DNA of 22,550 bases from REEB95 sp035934995 (lineage in GTDB: Bacteria; Pseudomonadota; Alphaproteobacteria; ATCC43930; CGMCC-115725): positions 1-22,550 of the forward strand of contig DASYXI010000036.1 of NCBI GenBank assembly GCA_035934995.1, written 5' to 3'. A program made the translations under genes and the position numbers. Shown piece after piece: positions 1 through 8,235 of the stretch. Numbering within the stretch: position 1 is the first letter of the stretch; each line of letters starts with the position of its first letter. Under the pieces are notes generated by a model. It was not told the DNA's origin, made no database searches, and was given only the letters and a program-made list of their open reading frames with translations.

Positions 1-859
1 GCAGGAAATCGCGGAACACCGCGATGCGCTTCGAATTGCGCAGCTCTTCGGGGTAAACGAAGTAGGCCGCGGCCTCAACCGGCTTAGCCTCGGCCAGAAC
101 GCGCACCATGGTGTGGTTTTCGGTCGGCATGTAATCCGGCAGTACGCCGATGCCGAGCCCATTCTGGATCGCCTGAGCGATGGCGTAGAGATTGTTGACC
201 GCCAAAATCGGCCGGCGTTCATGGCCGGCGCGTGCGCCCGCCTCGAGGACCCAATTGACGTTGCGCACCGGGCGCGTCTCGGGTCCATAGACGATGATGC
301 GGTGCTTGTCGAGATCTTCGGGATTGCGCGGCGTGCCATGTTTTTTCAGGTATTCGGGCGAGGCATAAGCGATATAGCGCACGGTCAGCAGATGCCGCTG
401 CACCAGATCGGGCTGGCGCGGCGGCGACATGCGGATCGCGACATCGGCCTCGCGCATCGACAGATCGAGCTCGCTGTCGTCGAGCGCGAGGCTGACTTCG
501 ATCTCGGGATAAAGGTCGACGAATTCGCGCACGCGCGGCGTCAGCCATGACGCGCCGAAAGAGACCGTGGTGGTGACCTTGAGCGGACCTTTCGGCCGGT
601 CTTTCGATTCTGTGAGCATCGCTTCGGTCATTGCCAGCTTGGCGAAGACCTCGCGCGCCGTGCGATAGAGTAGGTCGCCTTGCTCGGTCAGGATCAAACC
701 GCGCGCGTGGCGATGGAACAGCGGCACCGACAGACTGTCCTCGAGCGCGCTGATCTGGCGGCTGACCGCCGATTGCGACAGGTTCAGGGCCTCGCCGGCG
801 TGCGTGAAGCTTCCGGCTTCGGCGACCGCGTGGAAGACCCGCAGCTTGTCCCAGTCCAT
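1..859 (-). CDS. LysR-family transcriptional regulator, 3' end missing
   Basis: The reverse strand reads from ATG at 859 to the window edge without a stop, giving 286 residues that begin MDWDKLRVFHAVAEAGSF. This is a typical LysR winged helix-turn-helix start, followed by LSQSAISRQISALE as recognition helix and a periplasmic-binding-type effector domain (for example VSFGASWLTPRVREF near residue 100). LysR proteins are usually about 300 residues, so only a short C-terminal tail is lost. The gene begins six bases after the trxB stop codon, so the two are probably co-transcribed. trxB followed by a LysR gene is an arrangement I recall from other Alphaproteobacteria. The target genes and the effector cannot be read from the sequence; a link to redox control is only suggested by the neighbour. 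Confidence 0.93.
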   Translation of the reverse strand, partial: MDWDKLRVFHAVAEAGSFTHAGEALNLSQSAVSRQISALEDSLSVPLFHRHARGLILTEQGDLLYRTAREVFAKLAMTEAMLTESKDRPKGPLKVTTTVSFGASWLTPRVREFVDLYPEIEVSLALDDSELDLSMREADVAIRMSPPRQPDLVQRHLLTVRYIAYASPEYLKKHGTPRNPEDLDKHRIIVYGPETRPVRNVNWVLEAGARAGHERRPILAVNNLYAIAQAIQNGLGIGVLPDYMPTENHTMVRVLAEAKPVEAAAYFVYPEELRNSKRIAVFRDFL

Positions 860-865
860 CGGCGC

Positions 866-1834
866 CTATTCCGCGGCCCGCAGCGCGTCCGCTTCCTGCG
901 CGGCGAGAAACTTCTCGGCTTCCAACGCCGCCATGCAGCCCATGCCGGCGGCAGTCACCGCCTGGCGGAAGATCTTATCCTTGACGTCGCCGGCGGCGAA
1001 AACGCCAGGAATGTCGGTCGCGGTCGAATCGGGTTTGGCGATCAAATAGCCGTCCGTGTCCGTCTTGAGCTGGCCCTTGAACAGACCGGTCACCGGATCG
1101 TGGCCGATGGCGACGAAAACGCCGTCGCAGGCGAGAGTCGATGTCGCGCCGGATTTGACGTTCTTGAGGCGGACGCCGGTGACGTGCGCCGGCTCGCCGG
1201 CGCCGACGATTTCCTCGATCACGCTGTCCCACACGACCTTGACCTGGGGATGCGCGAACAACCGCGCCTGGAGAATCTTCTCGGCGCGCAACTGGTCTCG
1301 GCGGTGGATCAGCGTGACCTTGGTGGCGTGGTGCGTGAGGTAAAGCGCTTCCTCGACCGCGGTGTTGCCGCCGCCGATGACCAGGACTTCCTTGCCGCGG
1401 AAAAAGAATCCGTCACAGGTCGCGCAGGCCGAGACGCCGGCGCCGCGCAGCAGCGTCTCGCCGGGAACTTTCAGCCAGCGCGCCTCAGCGCCGGTGCAGA
1501 TGGCGATGGTCTCGGCGACGTATTCGTCACCCGAATCGCCGACGCAGTGAAAGGGCCGCTTCGACAGATCGGCTTTGACGATGATGTCGGAAATCAGTGT
1601 CGTGCCGACATGCACCGCCTGTTCCTGCATCTGCTCCATCAGCCAGGGGCCCTGGATTGCCTTGCCGAAGCCTGGATAATTCTCGACGTCGGTGGTGATG
1701 GTGAGTTGGCCGCCCGGCGTCAGCCCCTGGACTAGGATCGGCTTGAGATTGGCGCGCGCGGCATAGATCGCCGCGGTGTATCCGGCCGGTCCGGCACCGA
1801 TGATCAGGAACTTGGTGTGGTGGCGTTGTGCCAT
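866..1834 (-). CDS. trxB: Thioredoxin-disulfide reductase TrxB
   Basis: This encodes a cytoplasmic flavoenzyme that uses NADPH to reduce thioredoxin. The 322-residue product has the FAD-binding loop IIGAGPAGYTAA (residues 11-22), the redox-active pair CATC (C137 and C140), the NADPH-binding loop VIGGGNTAVEEA just after it, and the C-terminal FAD motif GVFAAGDVKD. Length and motif order match the low-molecular-weight bacterial enzyme. I chose the ATG at 1834 (MAQRHHTKF) because family members start close to the first FAD strand. An upstream in-frame start at 1882 would add 16 residues inside the preceding gene. The chosen start lies one base after that gene's stop (TGA-c-ATG) and no strong Shine-Dalgarno sequence is visible, so translation may depend on coupling. 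The LysR gene follows after six bases. Confidence 0.97.
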   Translation of the reverse strand: MAQRHHTKFLIIGAGPAGYTAAIYAARANLKPILVQGLTPGGQLTITTDVENYPGFGKAIQGPWLMEQMQEQAVHVGTTLISDIIVKADLSKRPFHCVGDSGDEYVAETIAICTGAEARWLKVPGETLLRGAGVSACATCDGFFFRGKEVLVIGGGNTAVEEALYLTHHATKVTLIHRRDQLRAEKILQARLFAHPQVKVVWDSVIEEIVGAGEPAHVTGVRLKNVKSGATSTLACDGVFVAIGHDPVTGLFKGQLKTDTDGYLIAKPDSTATDIPGVFAAGDVKDKIFRQAVTAAGMGCMAALEAEKFLAAQEADALRAAE

Positions 1835-1835
1835 G

Positions 1836-3746
1836 TCAGAAACCGAACATATGGTCGAGGCTGAATGCGCCGTCGCGTCCAATCAGGCCATGATAGCCGA
1901 AAAGCCGGCACGTCGTGTCACGGACAACGATATAGGATGACGGTCCGGCGCGCTCGCGAATCGTCGCGTCGAAGATCTCGTGATAGCGGAAGAAGCGCGA
2001 GCCCGAGCACGGAATGGCGATGCGTTCGCGCGCGACCTCGGCGCCGGTGCGGTCGTGCAGGGTCAAATCGGTCATGCTTTCGGCATGCCACGGCGTCGAC
2101 GCCGGATAGATCAGGTGGCAGAGCGTATCGTGCGGCGCGTCGCCAAGCCGCAGAAACAGGCGGGTCGACAGGCCGGGCGGCCGGCCCGCATAGGATTGCG
2201 GCTCGCTTTTATAGGTCAAAACCGTGTTGAACACGTGCGCGCCGAAGCTGGTCTCGGCGGCGTGGCGGCTGGCGCGATCTTCGTAGCGGAACAAGCCGTG
2301 CAGCCAGCCATCGGCGCTGCCGCCATGCGCAAAATCGTAGATCAGCTCCATGTGGCCGTAATCGTCCGGCAGCTTGGTGCCATTGAGCAGCGCGTCGACA
2401 TCAATGGCGACCGAATCGCGGCGCGCCAGACGGCCGAAATCGTGCCGTGCGGCTTCGCGACCGCGGCGATCATAGACGACGAGCGCCACCGGCAAATCCT
2501 GTTGCGCCGTCGACATCGGTGTCGGCAAGGCAAGCGAGCGCCAAGTCGCGCGCGGCAGCACCGGTGCCGGCAGGAGATAACCCTTGCCCAGCAGGTTGCC
2601 GAGATCGGCGATCGTCGGATCGGGCTTGAGGTCGGAGCGCTCGACGTTGACGTGGGCGATGCGCACGCGCCCGTGCCCGCGCACCTCGTAACGCGGCCGC
2701 ACGATGTACTTGCCAGATTGGATCTCGATCTGCTGCGGCCAGCGCGCCTTGGGCAGCACCGCCGCGACATCGAGCGCGCGGCTGGCGAACGGCGGAATCG
2801 GATCCGGAAGATACGTCGTCGCCGCGTCCCCCATCAGGTTGAGGCCGACCGTTCTCGACGGAATCGCGCACGGCATCGAATTCTGCACCCAGAGCGTCAC
2901 GGTCTCGCCTTCGCCCGGCGCCGGCAGGCCGGCGTATAGCGCGGACGGCCAGGCATTGGCGTCGTGCGTGCACGACAGACTCCGTTCGGCGGCGCCATCG
3001 CCGTAGACGTCGAGCGCGTATTTCACCACGTCATGGCCAGCGGCGCCGACCGCATGCACGAAAATCTGGCCGGCGAATTCGCCCAGGCCGAAGCGCCGGC
3101 GAACCTCGCGACTGTCGATCGCGACGGAGCCGAAATTCTGCGGCACCGTCTCCTGCCACCGAGCGATTTCGACGCCCGCCGCATCGTAGAGCAAACACCA
3201 GAGGCTCATGCGCTGCGCGCCGTAGCCTGACCAATAGTTCGCCGTGACCAGTCGCGTCGACAAGCCTGCGGCATCGCGAAAGAAGACGAAGTTGGTGGCG
3301 AAGTTGATCGGGTCGAGATAGCGCGCGCGGTTGGTCACCAACGCGTCGGGGAGGCGCAGCTCGTCGAGGCTGACGATCGCGGCGTCGGCGGGCAGCAGAT
3401 GACGGATATGGGCGATGGCGCGCTCGGCGTCGAAAGCGGCGACGAGCACCGCGTCGGCGCGGCACTCCTTCAGCGCCGTCACCGGCTGTGCACGCTGGCC
3501 GAGCGCGGTGCGGCCGATCGCGGCGACGTCCTGCGCATAGAGACCGGCGATCTTGAGGCCGGCGAGATCGTAGATTTGCGCCAGTGCGTCGACGCAATTC
3601 TCGGGATCGTAGACGGCGACACGGCCGACGCGCGTCAGCCGGGCGACCAATGCGCAGGCTTTTTCCGCCGCCAGCGGATGCGTCACCGCCTTGAAAAAAG
3701 CGTTGCCGCCCCGGACGTTGCTGAAGGTCTCGATGTTGAGCTGCAT
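1836..3746 (-). CDS. Uncharacterised protein with repeated beta-type modules
   Basis: I do not recognise this 636-residue protein. Residues about 40-130 alternate strands and helices (GRVAVYDPENCVDALAQIYD, then ADAVLVAAFD and AAIVSLDEL) and look like a small Rossmann-type fold. The rest is beta-rich and seems to repeat. GLSTRLVTANYW at 161 and GLSTRLFLRLGD at 525 share their opening, and each is followed by a strand of the type YDAAGVEIAR, YDRRGREAAR or HDRTGAEVAR (near 187, 425 and 564). A fourth, weaker copy may cover 281-350. No signal peptide or membrane segment is seen. The start could instead be a TTG at 3773, nine codons upstream; I prefer the ATG at 3746. The gene precedes trxB by one base and is probably in the same transcript. 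The sequence supports no function. Confidence 0.85.
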   Translation of the reverse strand: MQLNIETFSNVRGGNAFFKAVTHPLAAEKACALVARLTRVGRVAVYDPENCVDALAQIYDLAGLKIAGLYAQDVAAIGRTALGQRAQPVTALKECRADAVLVAAFDAERAIAHIRHLLPADAAIVSLDELRLPDALVTNRARYLDPINFATNFVFFRDAAGLSTRLVTANYWSGYGAQRMSLWCLLYDAAGVEIARWQETVPQNFGSVAIDSREVRRRFGLGEFAGQIFVHAVGAAGHDVVKYALDVYGDGAAERSLSCTHDANAWPSALYAGLPAPGEGETVTLWVQNSMPCAIPSRTVGLNLMGDAATTYLPDPIPPFASRALDVAAVLPKARWPQQIEIQSGKYIVRPRYEVRGHGRVRIAHVNVERSDLKPDPTIADLGNLLGKGYLLPAPVLPRATWRSLALPTPMSTAQQDLPVALVVYDRRGREAARHDFGRLARRDSVAIDVDALLNGTKLPDDYGHMELIYDFAHGGSADGWLHGLFRYEDRASRHAAETSFGAHVFNTVLTYKSEPQSYAGRPPGLSTRLFLRLGDAPHDTLCHLIYPASTPWHAESMTDLTLHDRTGAEVARERIAIPCSGSRFFRYHEIFDATIRERAGPSSYIVVRDTTCRLFGYHGLIGRDGAFSLDHMFGF

Positions 3747-3876
3747 GCAGGTCTGCGGGCCATGATTTAGCAAGCAGGCAGGCCGATTTCCACCCCCTTC
3801 GCCGGCGCGGCGGCGGTGCGGCCCAGCGCCGCAACGGGGTGGTCAGCGCGGCGGCGCGCGGCTAGTCTCGCGGCCC

Positions 3877-5364
3877 ATGGCGGTCGGGCATCACGCGGCC
3901 AATTCGGCGGACGATCAGCGGTATTGGTTCTTCGCCGTCAACGCCGTATTTGCCGTCACCGTCCTGCGCCTCGTCTGGCTCGCCTATGGCGGCACCGATC
4001 TCTATCCGGACGAAGCGCAATATTGGCTGTGGTCGCTGCATCCGGCGTTCGGCTACTACTCCAAGCCGCCGATGGTGGCCTGGCTGATCGCGCTGACGAC
4101 GCACTTGCTCAGCAATAGTGAAGGCGCGATCCGGCTTTCGGCGCCGCTATTGCACTTCGCCGCCGCGCTCGTCGTCTTCCGCATCGGCGAACGTTTGTAT
4201 GATTCGCGCGTCGGCTTCTGGTCGGCGCTGCTCTACGTGACCCTGCCCGGCGTGTCGGCGTCGGCGGCGCTGATCTCGACCGACGCGCCGTTGCTGCTGT
4301 GCTGGGCGGTCGCACTCTATGCCTTCATCCGCGCGCGCGAGCCCGGCGGCGGACGCTGGTGGTGGGCGATCGGCGCCGCCGCGGGGTTCGGATTGCTGTC
4401 GAAATACGCCATGGCCTACTGGCTGGCGTCGGCATTGATCTATTTGCTGGTGTTTCGCGACGAGCGGCGGCACCTCGGTCGCTTCGCGCTCGCCGTCGTG
4501 CTCGCGCTGTTGATCTATTCGCCGAATTTCATCTGGAACGTGCAGCACGGGTTCGTCTCGTATCACCACACCGAGGAGAACGCGGCATCGCACGGCGCGC
4601 TGTTCAACCCGTCGCATTTTGCCGAATTCGTCGGCGTGCAGTTCGCGGTTTTTGGGCCGATTGCCTTCGCGGCGCTGCTCGTCATCGTCGGCACGCCGCG
4701 CCGCGCCCTGACGTCGCGGCCGGCGGCCTTACTGGCGATCTTCGCGCTGCCGACGTTGGCGATGATGGTGGTGGTGAGCTTCATCACCCATGCCGAGCCC
4801 AATTGGGCGGCGCCGGTTTACGTCTCGGCGACCGTTTTGGTGGTGGCTTGGTTGCTGCACGGCGGCCGTCGCGGCTGGTTGATTGCCGCATTGGCGATCG
4901 ACGTCGTGATCGCAATCGTCGCCTTCACCGCGCACGACGTGGCGCGCGCGGTCGGATATAGCCTGCCGGCGCGTTACGATGTGCTGCATCGTCTCCGCGG
5001 TTGGCGGCAGTTGGGGATCGCGGTCAGTGGTTTCCTGGCGCAGCACCCCGGCGCGCTACTGTTGTCGGACGATCGCGAGGATATGGCAGTGCTGATGTTC
5101 TACGTGCATCCGCATCCGTTCGACGCGCTCAAGTGGAACGGCGAAAGCCGCCAGATCAACGACCAGTTCGATCTCGAGGCCGATCCCAAGGCCGATATCG
5201 GTCGGGATTTTGTGCTCGTTACCCATCATCCCGAAAACATCCAGCGGATCCTCGACCGCTTCGCCAGCGCGGGCTCGGTCGATCACGTCATTATCCCGCT
5301 GGGTGGCGGCGCCGCACGCAACTACACGGTGCGATTCGTGCACGACTTCAAGGGCTATCGCTAG
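3877..5364 (+). CDS. ArnT/PMT-type membrane glycosyltransferase (GT39-like)
   Basis: This encodes a 495-residue inner-membrane protein with many hydrophobic segments. After the first one it carries YPDEAQYWLW (D45, E46), the acidic motif of the first periplasmic loop in dolichol- or undecaprenyl-phosphate-sugar transferases of the ArnT/PMT type. Another family-like feature is YYSKPPMVAWL near residue 64. Hydrophobic helices continue to about residue 355, followed by a soluble C-terminal domain. Family members move a sugar from a polyprenyl-phosphate donor to lipid A, another lipid or a protein on the periplasmic face; the acceptor here is unknown. The gene diverges from the uncharacterised-protein/trxB/LysR set. 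Its last 17 bases overlap the end of the convergent PAP2 gene, which supports a shared envelope role only by position. No clear Shine-Dalgarno sequence precedes the ATG. Confidence 0.9.
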   Translation: MAVGHHAANSADDQRYWFFAVNAVFAVTVLRLVWLAYGGTDLYPDEAQYWLWSLHPAFGYYSKPPMVAWLIALTTHLLSNSEGAIRLSAPLLHFAAALVVFRIGERLYDSRVGFWSALLYVTLPGVSASAALISTDAPLLLCWAVALYAFIRAREPGGGRWWWAIGAAAGFGLLSKYAMAYWLASALIYLLVFRDERRHLGRFALAVVLALLIYSPNFIWNVQHGFVSYHHTEENAASHGALFNPSHFAEFVGVQFAVFGPIAFAALLVIVGTPRRALTSRPAALLAIFALPTLAMMVVVSFITHAEPNWAAPVYVSATVLVVAWLLHGGRRGWLIAALAIDVVIAIVAFTAHDVARAVGYSLPARYDVLHRLRGWRQLGIAVSGFLAQHPGALLLSDDREDMAVLMFYVHPHPFDALKWNGESRQINDQFDLEADPKADIGRDFVLVTHHPENIQRILDRFASAGSVDHVIIPLGGGAARNYTVRFVHDFKGYR

Positions 5365-6640
5365 GCTGCGGACGCAGCGCGGCGCCATTCGCGCGGAATA
5401 TCCCAGCGATCGCCCAGGCGAAAACAACGCCGAAATAGAGGCCGGCGATCACGTCGCTCAAATAGTGCTGATCGAGCGCGATGCGGCTGAACGCCACCAG
5501 CAGCGTCGCGGCGATCCAGGCCGGCATGAGACGCGGATAGAGCAGCGACAGCGCATAAGCGAGCGCGGCCGCGGTCGCCGAATGGCCGGACGGAAACGAC
5601 CAATGGTTGGAATGTGCGCCGATGCCGGTGAAGCCGTAGAGGTGATCGGAAAACAGCAGACTCGGCCGGACGCGGCCGAACACCGGCTTGATGATGTCGA
5701 CGAAAAGGCCAGAAGCCGCGACCACCAGAAAGACGTAAGCCGCCCGCTGCGCTTCCTGGGTGCGACCGGCGATCCAGCAGACCACCGCGGCCGCAGCAGT
5801 CAGGATCAGATATGGCCCGCCGAGGCCAAACGCGGTGACGAACGCCATCACGGTCTGGAACGTCGGTCCGCTATCGTGAAATGCTGTCGCAATCGGCCGG
5901 TCGAGCCAGGCGTAGGACGCCGCCGCAACGATCGCAGTCGCGACGGTCAGCAGGGCGAAGCGCTTGAGCGCCGGTGACGGCCGGCAGCACGCTCGCGCCA
6001 GCGCGCCGACGCCGTCATGCACGACGACCGCGCGATAGAGCAGCCAACTCAGTCCGGCGACGAGAAATCCCGACGCGACGACGTCGGACAGAAAATGGCC
6101 GCCTTGCGCGATACGCATCACGCCAAGCGCCGCGCCCGCCGCCACGGCGCCGGCGATCGCCCAGCGCCGCGTTGCCAGGCCGGGCACCAGCAACGCCGCC
6201 GACACCAGGAAAAACCCGACGGCCGGGTCGCCGGCCGGAAACGAGCAATTGGTCATGCACTGGTCCGCCGGCACGAACACGGGTGTGAACTTTTGCGTGC
6301 CGCCGAATTCGACGATCTGCGTCGGCCGGGCGCGGCCCCAATGATCCTTGAACACGGTGTTGACCAACAGGCCGGGACCCAATGCCAACGCCAGCAGCAG
6401 ATAAAGCGCTGCACGCCGCCGGCGCTGCCAGGCCACCAATGCGGCGGCTGCCAGCACGACGATCGCGATCACGAAGTAGCGCAAGTCGGTGTGGACCGTA
6501 CCGAGGATCGCCGAATGCGAGAAACCGCTTCCCGGCGTGTAGAAGGTGCGCGACGCCGCCAGATCGATCGCGGGCCAGCCGATCAGGATTCCCATCGTTG
6601 CGGTGAAGACCACAAGGAAGATCGTCACGTTGCGGGTCAT
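5348..6640 (-). CDS. Tandem-domain PAP2 membrane phosphatase
   Basis: This 430-residue integral membrane protein holds two PAP2 (type 2 phosphatidic acid phosphatase) domains in a row. The C-terminal copy is canonical: KPVFGRVRP (K318, R325), PSGH at 350-353, and SRIALDQHYLSD with H392 and D396. The N-terminal copy keeps KDHWGRARP (K98, R105) and RIAQGGHFLSD (R176, H182, D186), but its middle motif reads FPAGD at 134-138, so the usual PSGH histidine is replaced by D138. The family removes phosphate from lipid phosphates or polyprenyl diphosphates at the membrane; the substrate here is unknown. The ATG at 6640 overlaps the TGA of the ELM1 gene (ATGA), which fixes the start and suggests translational coupling. 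A longer in-frame start at 6718 lies inside that gene and is less likely. Confidence 0.92.
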   Translation of the reverse strand: MTRNVTIFLVVFTATMGILIGWPAIDLAASRTFYTPGSGFSHSAILGTVHTDLRYFVIAIVVLAAAALVAWQRRRRAALYLLLALALGPGLLVNTVFKDHWGRARPTQIVEFGGTQKFTPVFVPADQCMTNCSFPAGDPAVGFFLVSAALLVPGLATRRWAIAGAVAAGAALGVMRIAQGGHFLSDVVASGFLVAGLSWLLYRAVVVHDGVGALARACCRPSPALKRFALLTVATAIVAAASYAWLDRPIATAFHDSGPTFQTVMAFVTAFGLGGPYLILTAAAAVVCWIAGRTQEAQRAAYVFLVVAASGLFVDIIKPVFGRVRPSLLFSDHLYGFTGIGAHSNHWSFPSGHSATAAALAYALSLLYPRLMPAWIAATLLVAFSRIALDQHYLSDVIAGLYFGVVFAWAIAGIFRANGAALRPQPSDSP

Positions 6641-7602
6641 GCCAGCCGCCGTGCCTTGAAGCGCCGCGCTGCTTCGGCGGCGGCGCGCGCCGTGTCGTCG
6701 AGCGGCGCATAGCTCCAACGTTCAATCGTGCCGGTGAACGGCCGGATCGCCTTCGCTTCGCGCATCGCCGCATGGAACCGCGCGAACTTGGCCGATCCGC
6801 CCTCGAGCTCGACGACATGCACCGGCTTGCCGGTCGTCGCGGCTTCGCTGACCATGTTGACCGAATCAGCGGTGACGACGACCGCATCGGCGAGTGCGAG
6901 CAACGCGAAATAGGGATTGTCGCCGACACCGCTCCAGATGAATGCCTCGGGTAGGGCCTGGCGTAGCTGCGTCGCGACGTTGGCGCCGCTGCGCCGCGAG
7001 GTGGTGATCGCGAGGCCGTAGCCTTGTTTCGCCAGAGCTGCCAGTTGATCGGTTAGCACCGACAATCGCGCCGCAGTCAGGCGATAGACCCGGTTGTCGC
7101 CGCCAAGCAGCACGGCGATCAGCGGCCGCTTCAAATGCGCCAGCGATGGGCCAAAGCGCCGGGCGCCGTCGGCCAGCCGTGTCGGCGTTACCCGATGGAC
7201 GGCGCCCAGCGTGACGAATGCGTTATCGCCGCCGTCGCCGTCGTGGCGCGGCATGACGATGAGATCGGCCTCACGGCTGGCGAAACCCGGATCTTGTACC
7301 TGGATCCAGAAAATCCGGCCACCGCTGGCGCGCTTGGCCGCGCGCGCCGGGGCGGCAACCAGACGGCCGCACGATATCAGCATGTCCGGCCACGGCGGCG
7401 CGAGGCGGTCGCCGCGCGGATCGAGCGCCGCGAGCGGTGTCAGCCAGGCATGTGGCGGCAGCCAGCGCCACGGGGCGCGCAACGCCAGGCTTTTCTCGAC
7501 GACGGTTGCCTGCAATGCCGGCGCGACCGCTTCGGCCAGGCCCAGCGTCTGGTTGGCCATGCCGATCTTGCCGTCATGCACCGCCCAGATGATCGCCGGC
7601 AT
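6637..7602 (-). CDS. ELM1-family protein (GT-B-like, COG3660 type)
   Basis: The 321-residue product resembles bacterial members of the family named after the plant mitochondrial fission factor ELM1. N-terminal WAVHDGKIGMANQTLGLAEA carries the DGKxGxxNQ motif. The C-terminal half has VVVTADSVNMVSEAATTGKP, a GT-B-like nucleotide-sugar-site signature, and IAVLLGGDNRVYRL lies between the two halves. No membrane segment is evident. The bacterial role is not well defined; the fold suggests a glycosyltransferase-like enzyme, and the neighbouring PAP2 and ArnT-type genes fit a surface-polymer or lipid role by inference. It is the first gene of a two-gene leftward unit with the PAP2 gene and is divergent from the Lrp/AsnC regulator, which could control it. 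Confidence 0.9.
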   Translation of the reverse strand: MPAIIWAVHDGKIGMANQTLGLAEAVAPALQATVVEKSLALRAPWRWLPPHAWLTPLAALDPRGDRLAPPWPDMLISCGRLVAAPARAAKRASGGRIFWIQVQDPGFASREADLIVMPRHDGDGGDNAFVTLGAVHRVTPTRLADGARRFGPSLAHLKRPLIAVLLGGDNRVYRLTAARLSVLTDQLAALAKQGYGLAITTSRRSGANVATQLRQALPEAFIWSGVGDNPYFALLALADAVVVTADSVNMVSEAATTGKPVHVVELEGGSAKFARFHAAMREAKAIRPFTGTIERWSYAPLDDTARAAAEAARRFKARRLA

Positions 7603-7631
7603 CCTTGCTGTTCCGCTGATCGGGGGCCGCC

Positions 7632-7659
7632 TTGCAATATTATTACCGTATACTACGAT
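7632..7659 (+). promoter_or_regulatory. AT-rich divergent promoter candidate
   Basis: The 147 bases between the ELM1 gene and the Lrp/AsnC gene hold one AT-rich island in otherwise GC-rich DNA. It contains TTGCAA (7632-7637) and, 16 bases on, TACGAT (7654-7659), each a four-of-six match to sigma-70 hexamers reading toward the Lrp gene. CGTA-tac-TACG (7647-7657) is a short perfect inverted repeat that could bind a dimeric regulator. This is inference from sequence alone. Confidence 0.3.
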
Positions 7660-7749
7660 GATCCGCGCCGGGTCGCGCCAAAACCGACCGGTTGTTGCCA
7701 GCGCGGGCGCTCACCTGACAGATCATTGCTGAGGCTCCGGACGCTGCCA

Positions 7750-8235
7750 ATGCGACGCATCAAGCTCGACAAGGTCGACCGGCGGATCCTCCGCGATTTG
7801 CAGGAAAACGGCCGCATGACCAACGTCGAGCTCGCCGGCCGCGCCGGCATCTCGGCGCCGCCGTGTTTGCGACGGGTGCGTGCTTTGGAAGAGGGCGGCT
7901 ATATCCGCGGCTATCACGCCGAGGTCAATCCCGAGGCGCTCGGCTTCGGCGTCACCGTCTTCGCCCAGGTCGGCCTCAAGAGCCAGGCCGAGAACGATCT
8001 CAAGGCGTTCGAGGCGCTTGCGTCGGACTGGGACGAGGTGCGCGAGATCCACATGCTGGCGGGTGAGACCGATTTCCTGCTGAAGATCGTCGCCGCCGAT
8101 TGGGATTCGTATCAGAAGTTCCTGACGACGCGGCTGACGCCGGCGCCCAACGTTGCGCACGTGCGCTCGTCGCTCGCCATCCGCACGGCGAAATACGCGC
8201 CCGGCGTGCCGATCACGACCGACAGCAAAGCCTAG
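7750..8235 (+). CDS. Lrp/AsnC-family transcriptional regulator
   Basis: The product has 161 residues, the usual size for the family. It begins MRRIKLDKVDRRILRDLQEN, and the helix-turn-helix continues through GRMTNVELAGRAGISAPPCL, where Lrp proteins have their recognition helix. The ligand-binding RAM domain follows, with IHMLAGETDFLLKIVAAD near residues 100-117 as its hallmark segment. The protein should act as a cytoplasmic DNA-binding oligomer responsive to an amino acid; the ligand cannot be told from sequence. The ATG at 7750 is placed four residues before the conserved LDKVDRRIL stretch. The reading frame stays open upstream, but that part does not resemble the family. It diverges from the ELM1 gene and converges on greA with a four-base overlap. 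Confidence 0.93.
   Translation: MRRIKLDKVDRRILRDLQENGRMTNVELAGRAGISAPPCLRRVRALEEGGYIRGYHAEVNPEALGFGVTVFAQVGLKSQAENDLKAFEALASDWDEVREIHMLAGETDFLLKIVAADWDSYQKFLTTRLTPAPNVAHVRSSLAIRTAKYAPGVPITTDSKA

Noticed and set aside
680..1735. Forward-strand open frame opposite trxB and the LysR gene
   Set aside because: Composition is that of an antisense shadow, and both genes on the other strand have unmistakable motifs.
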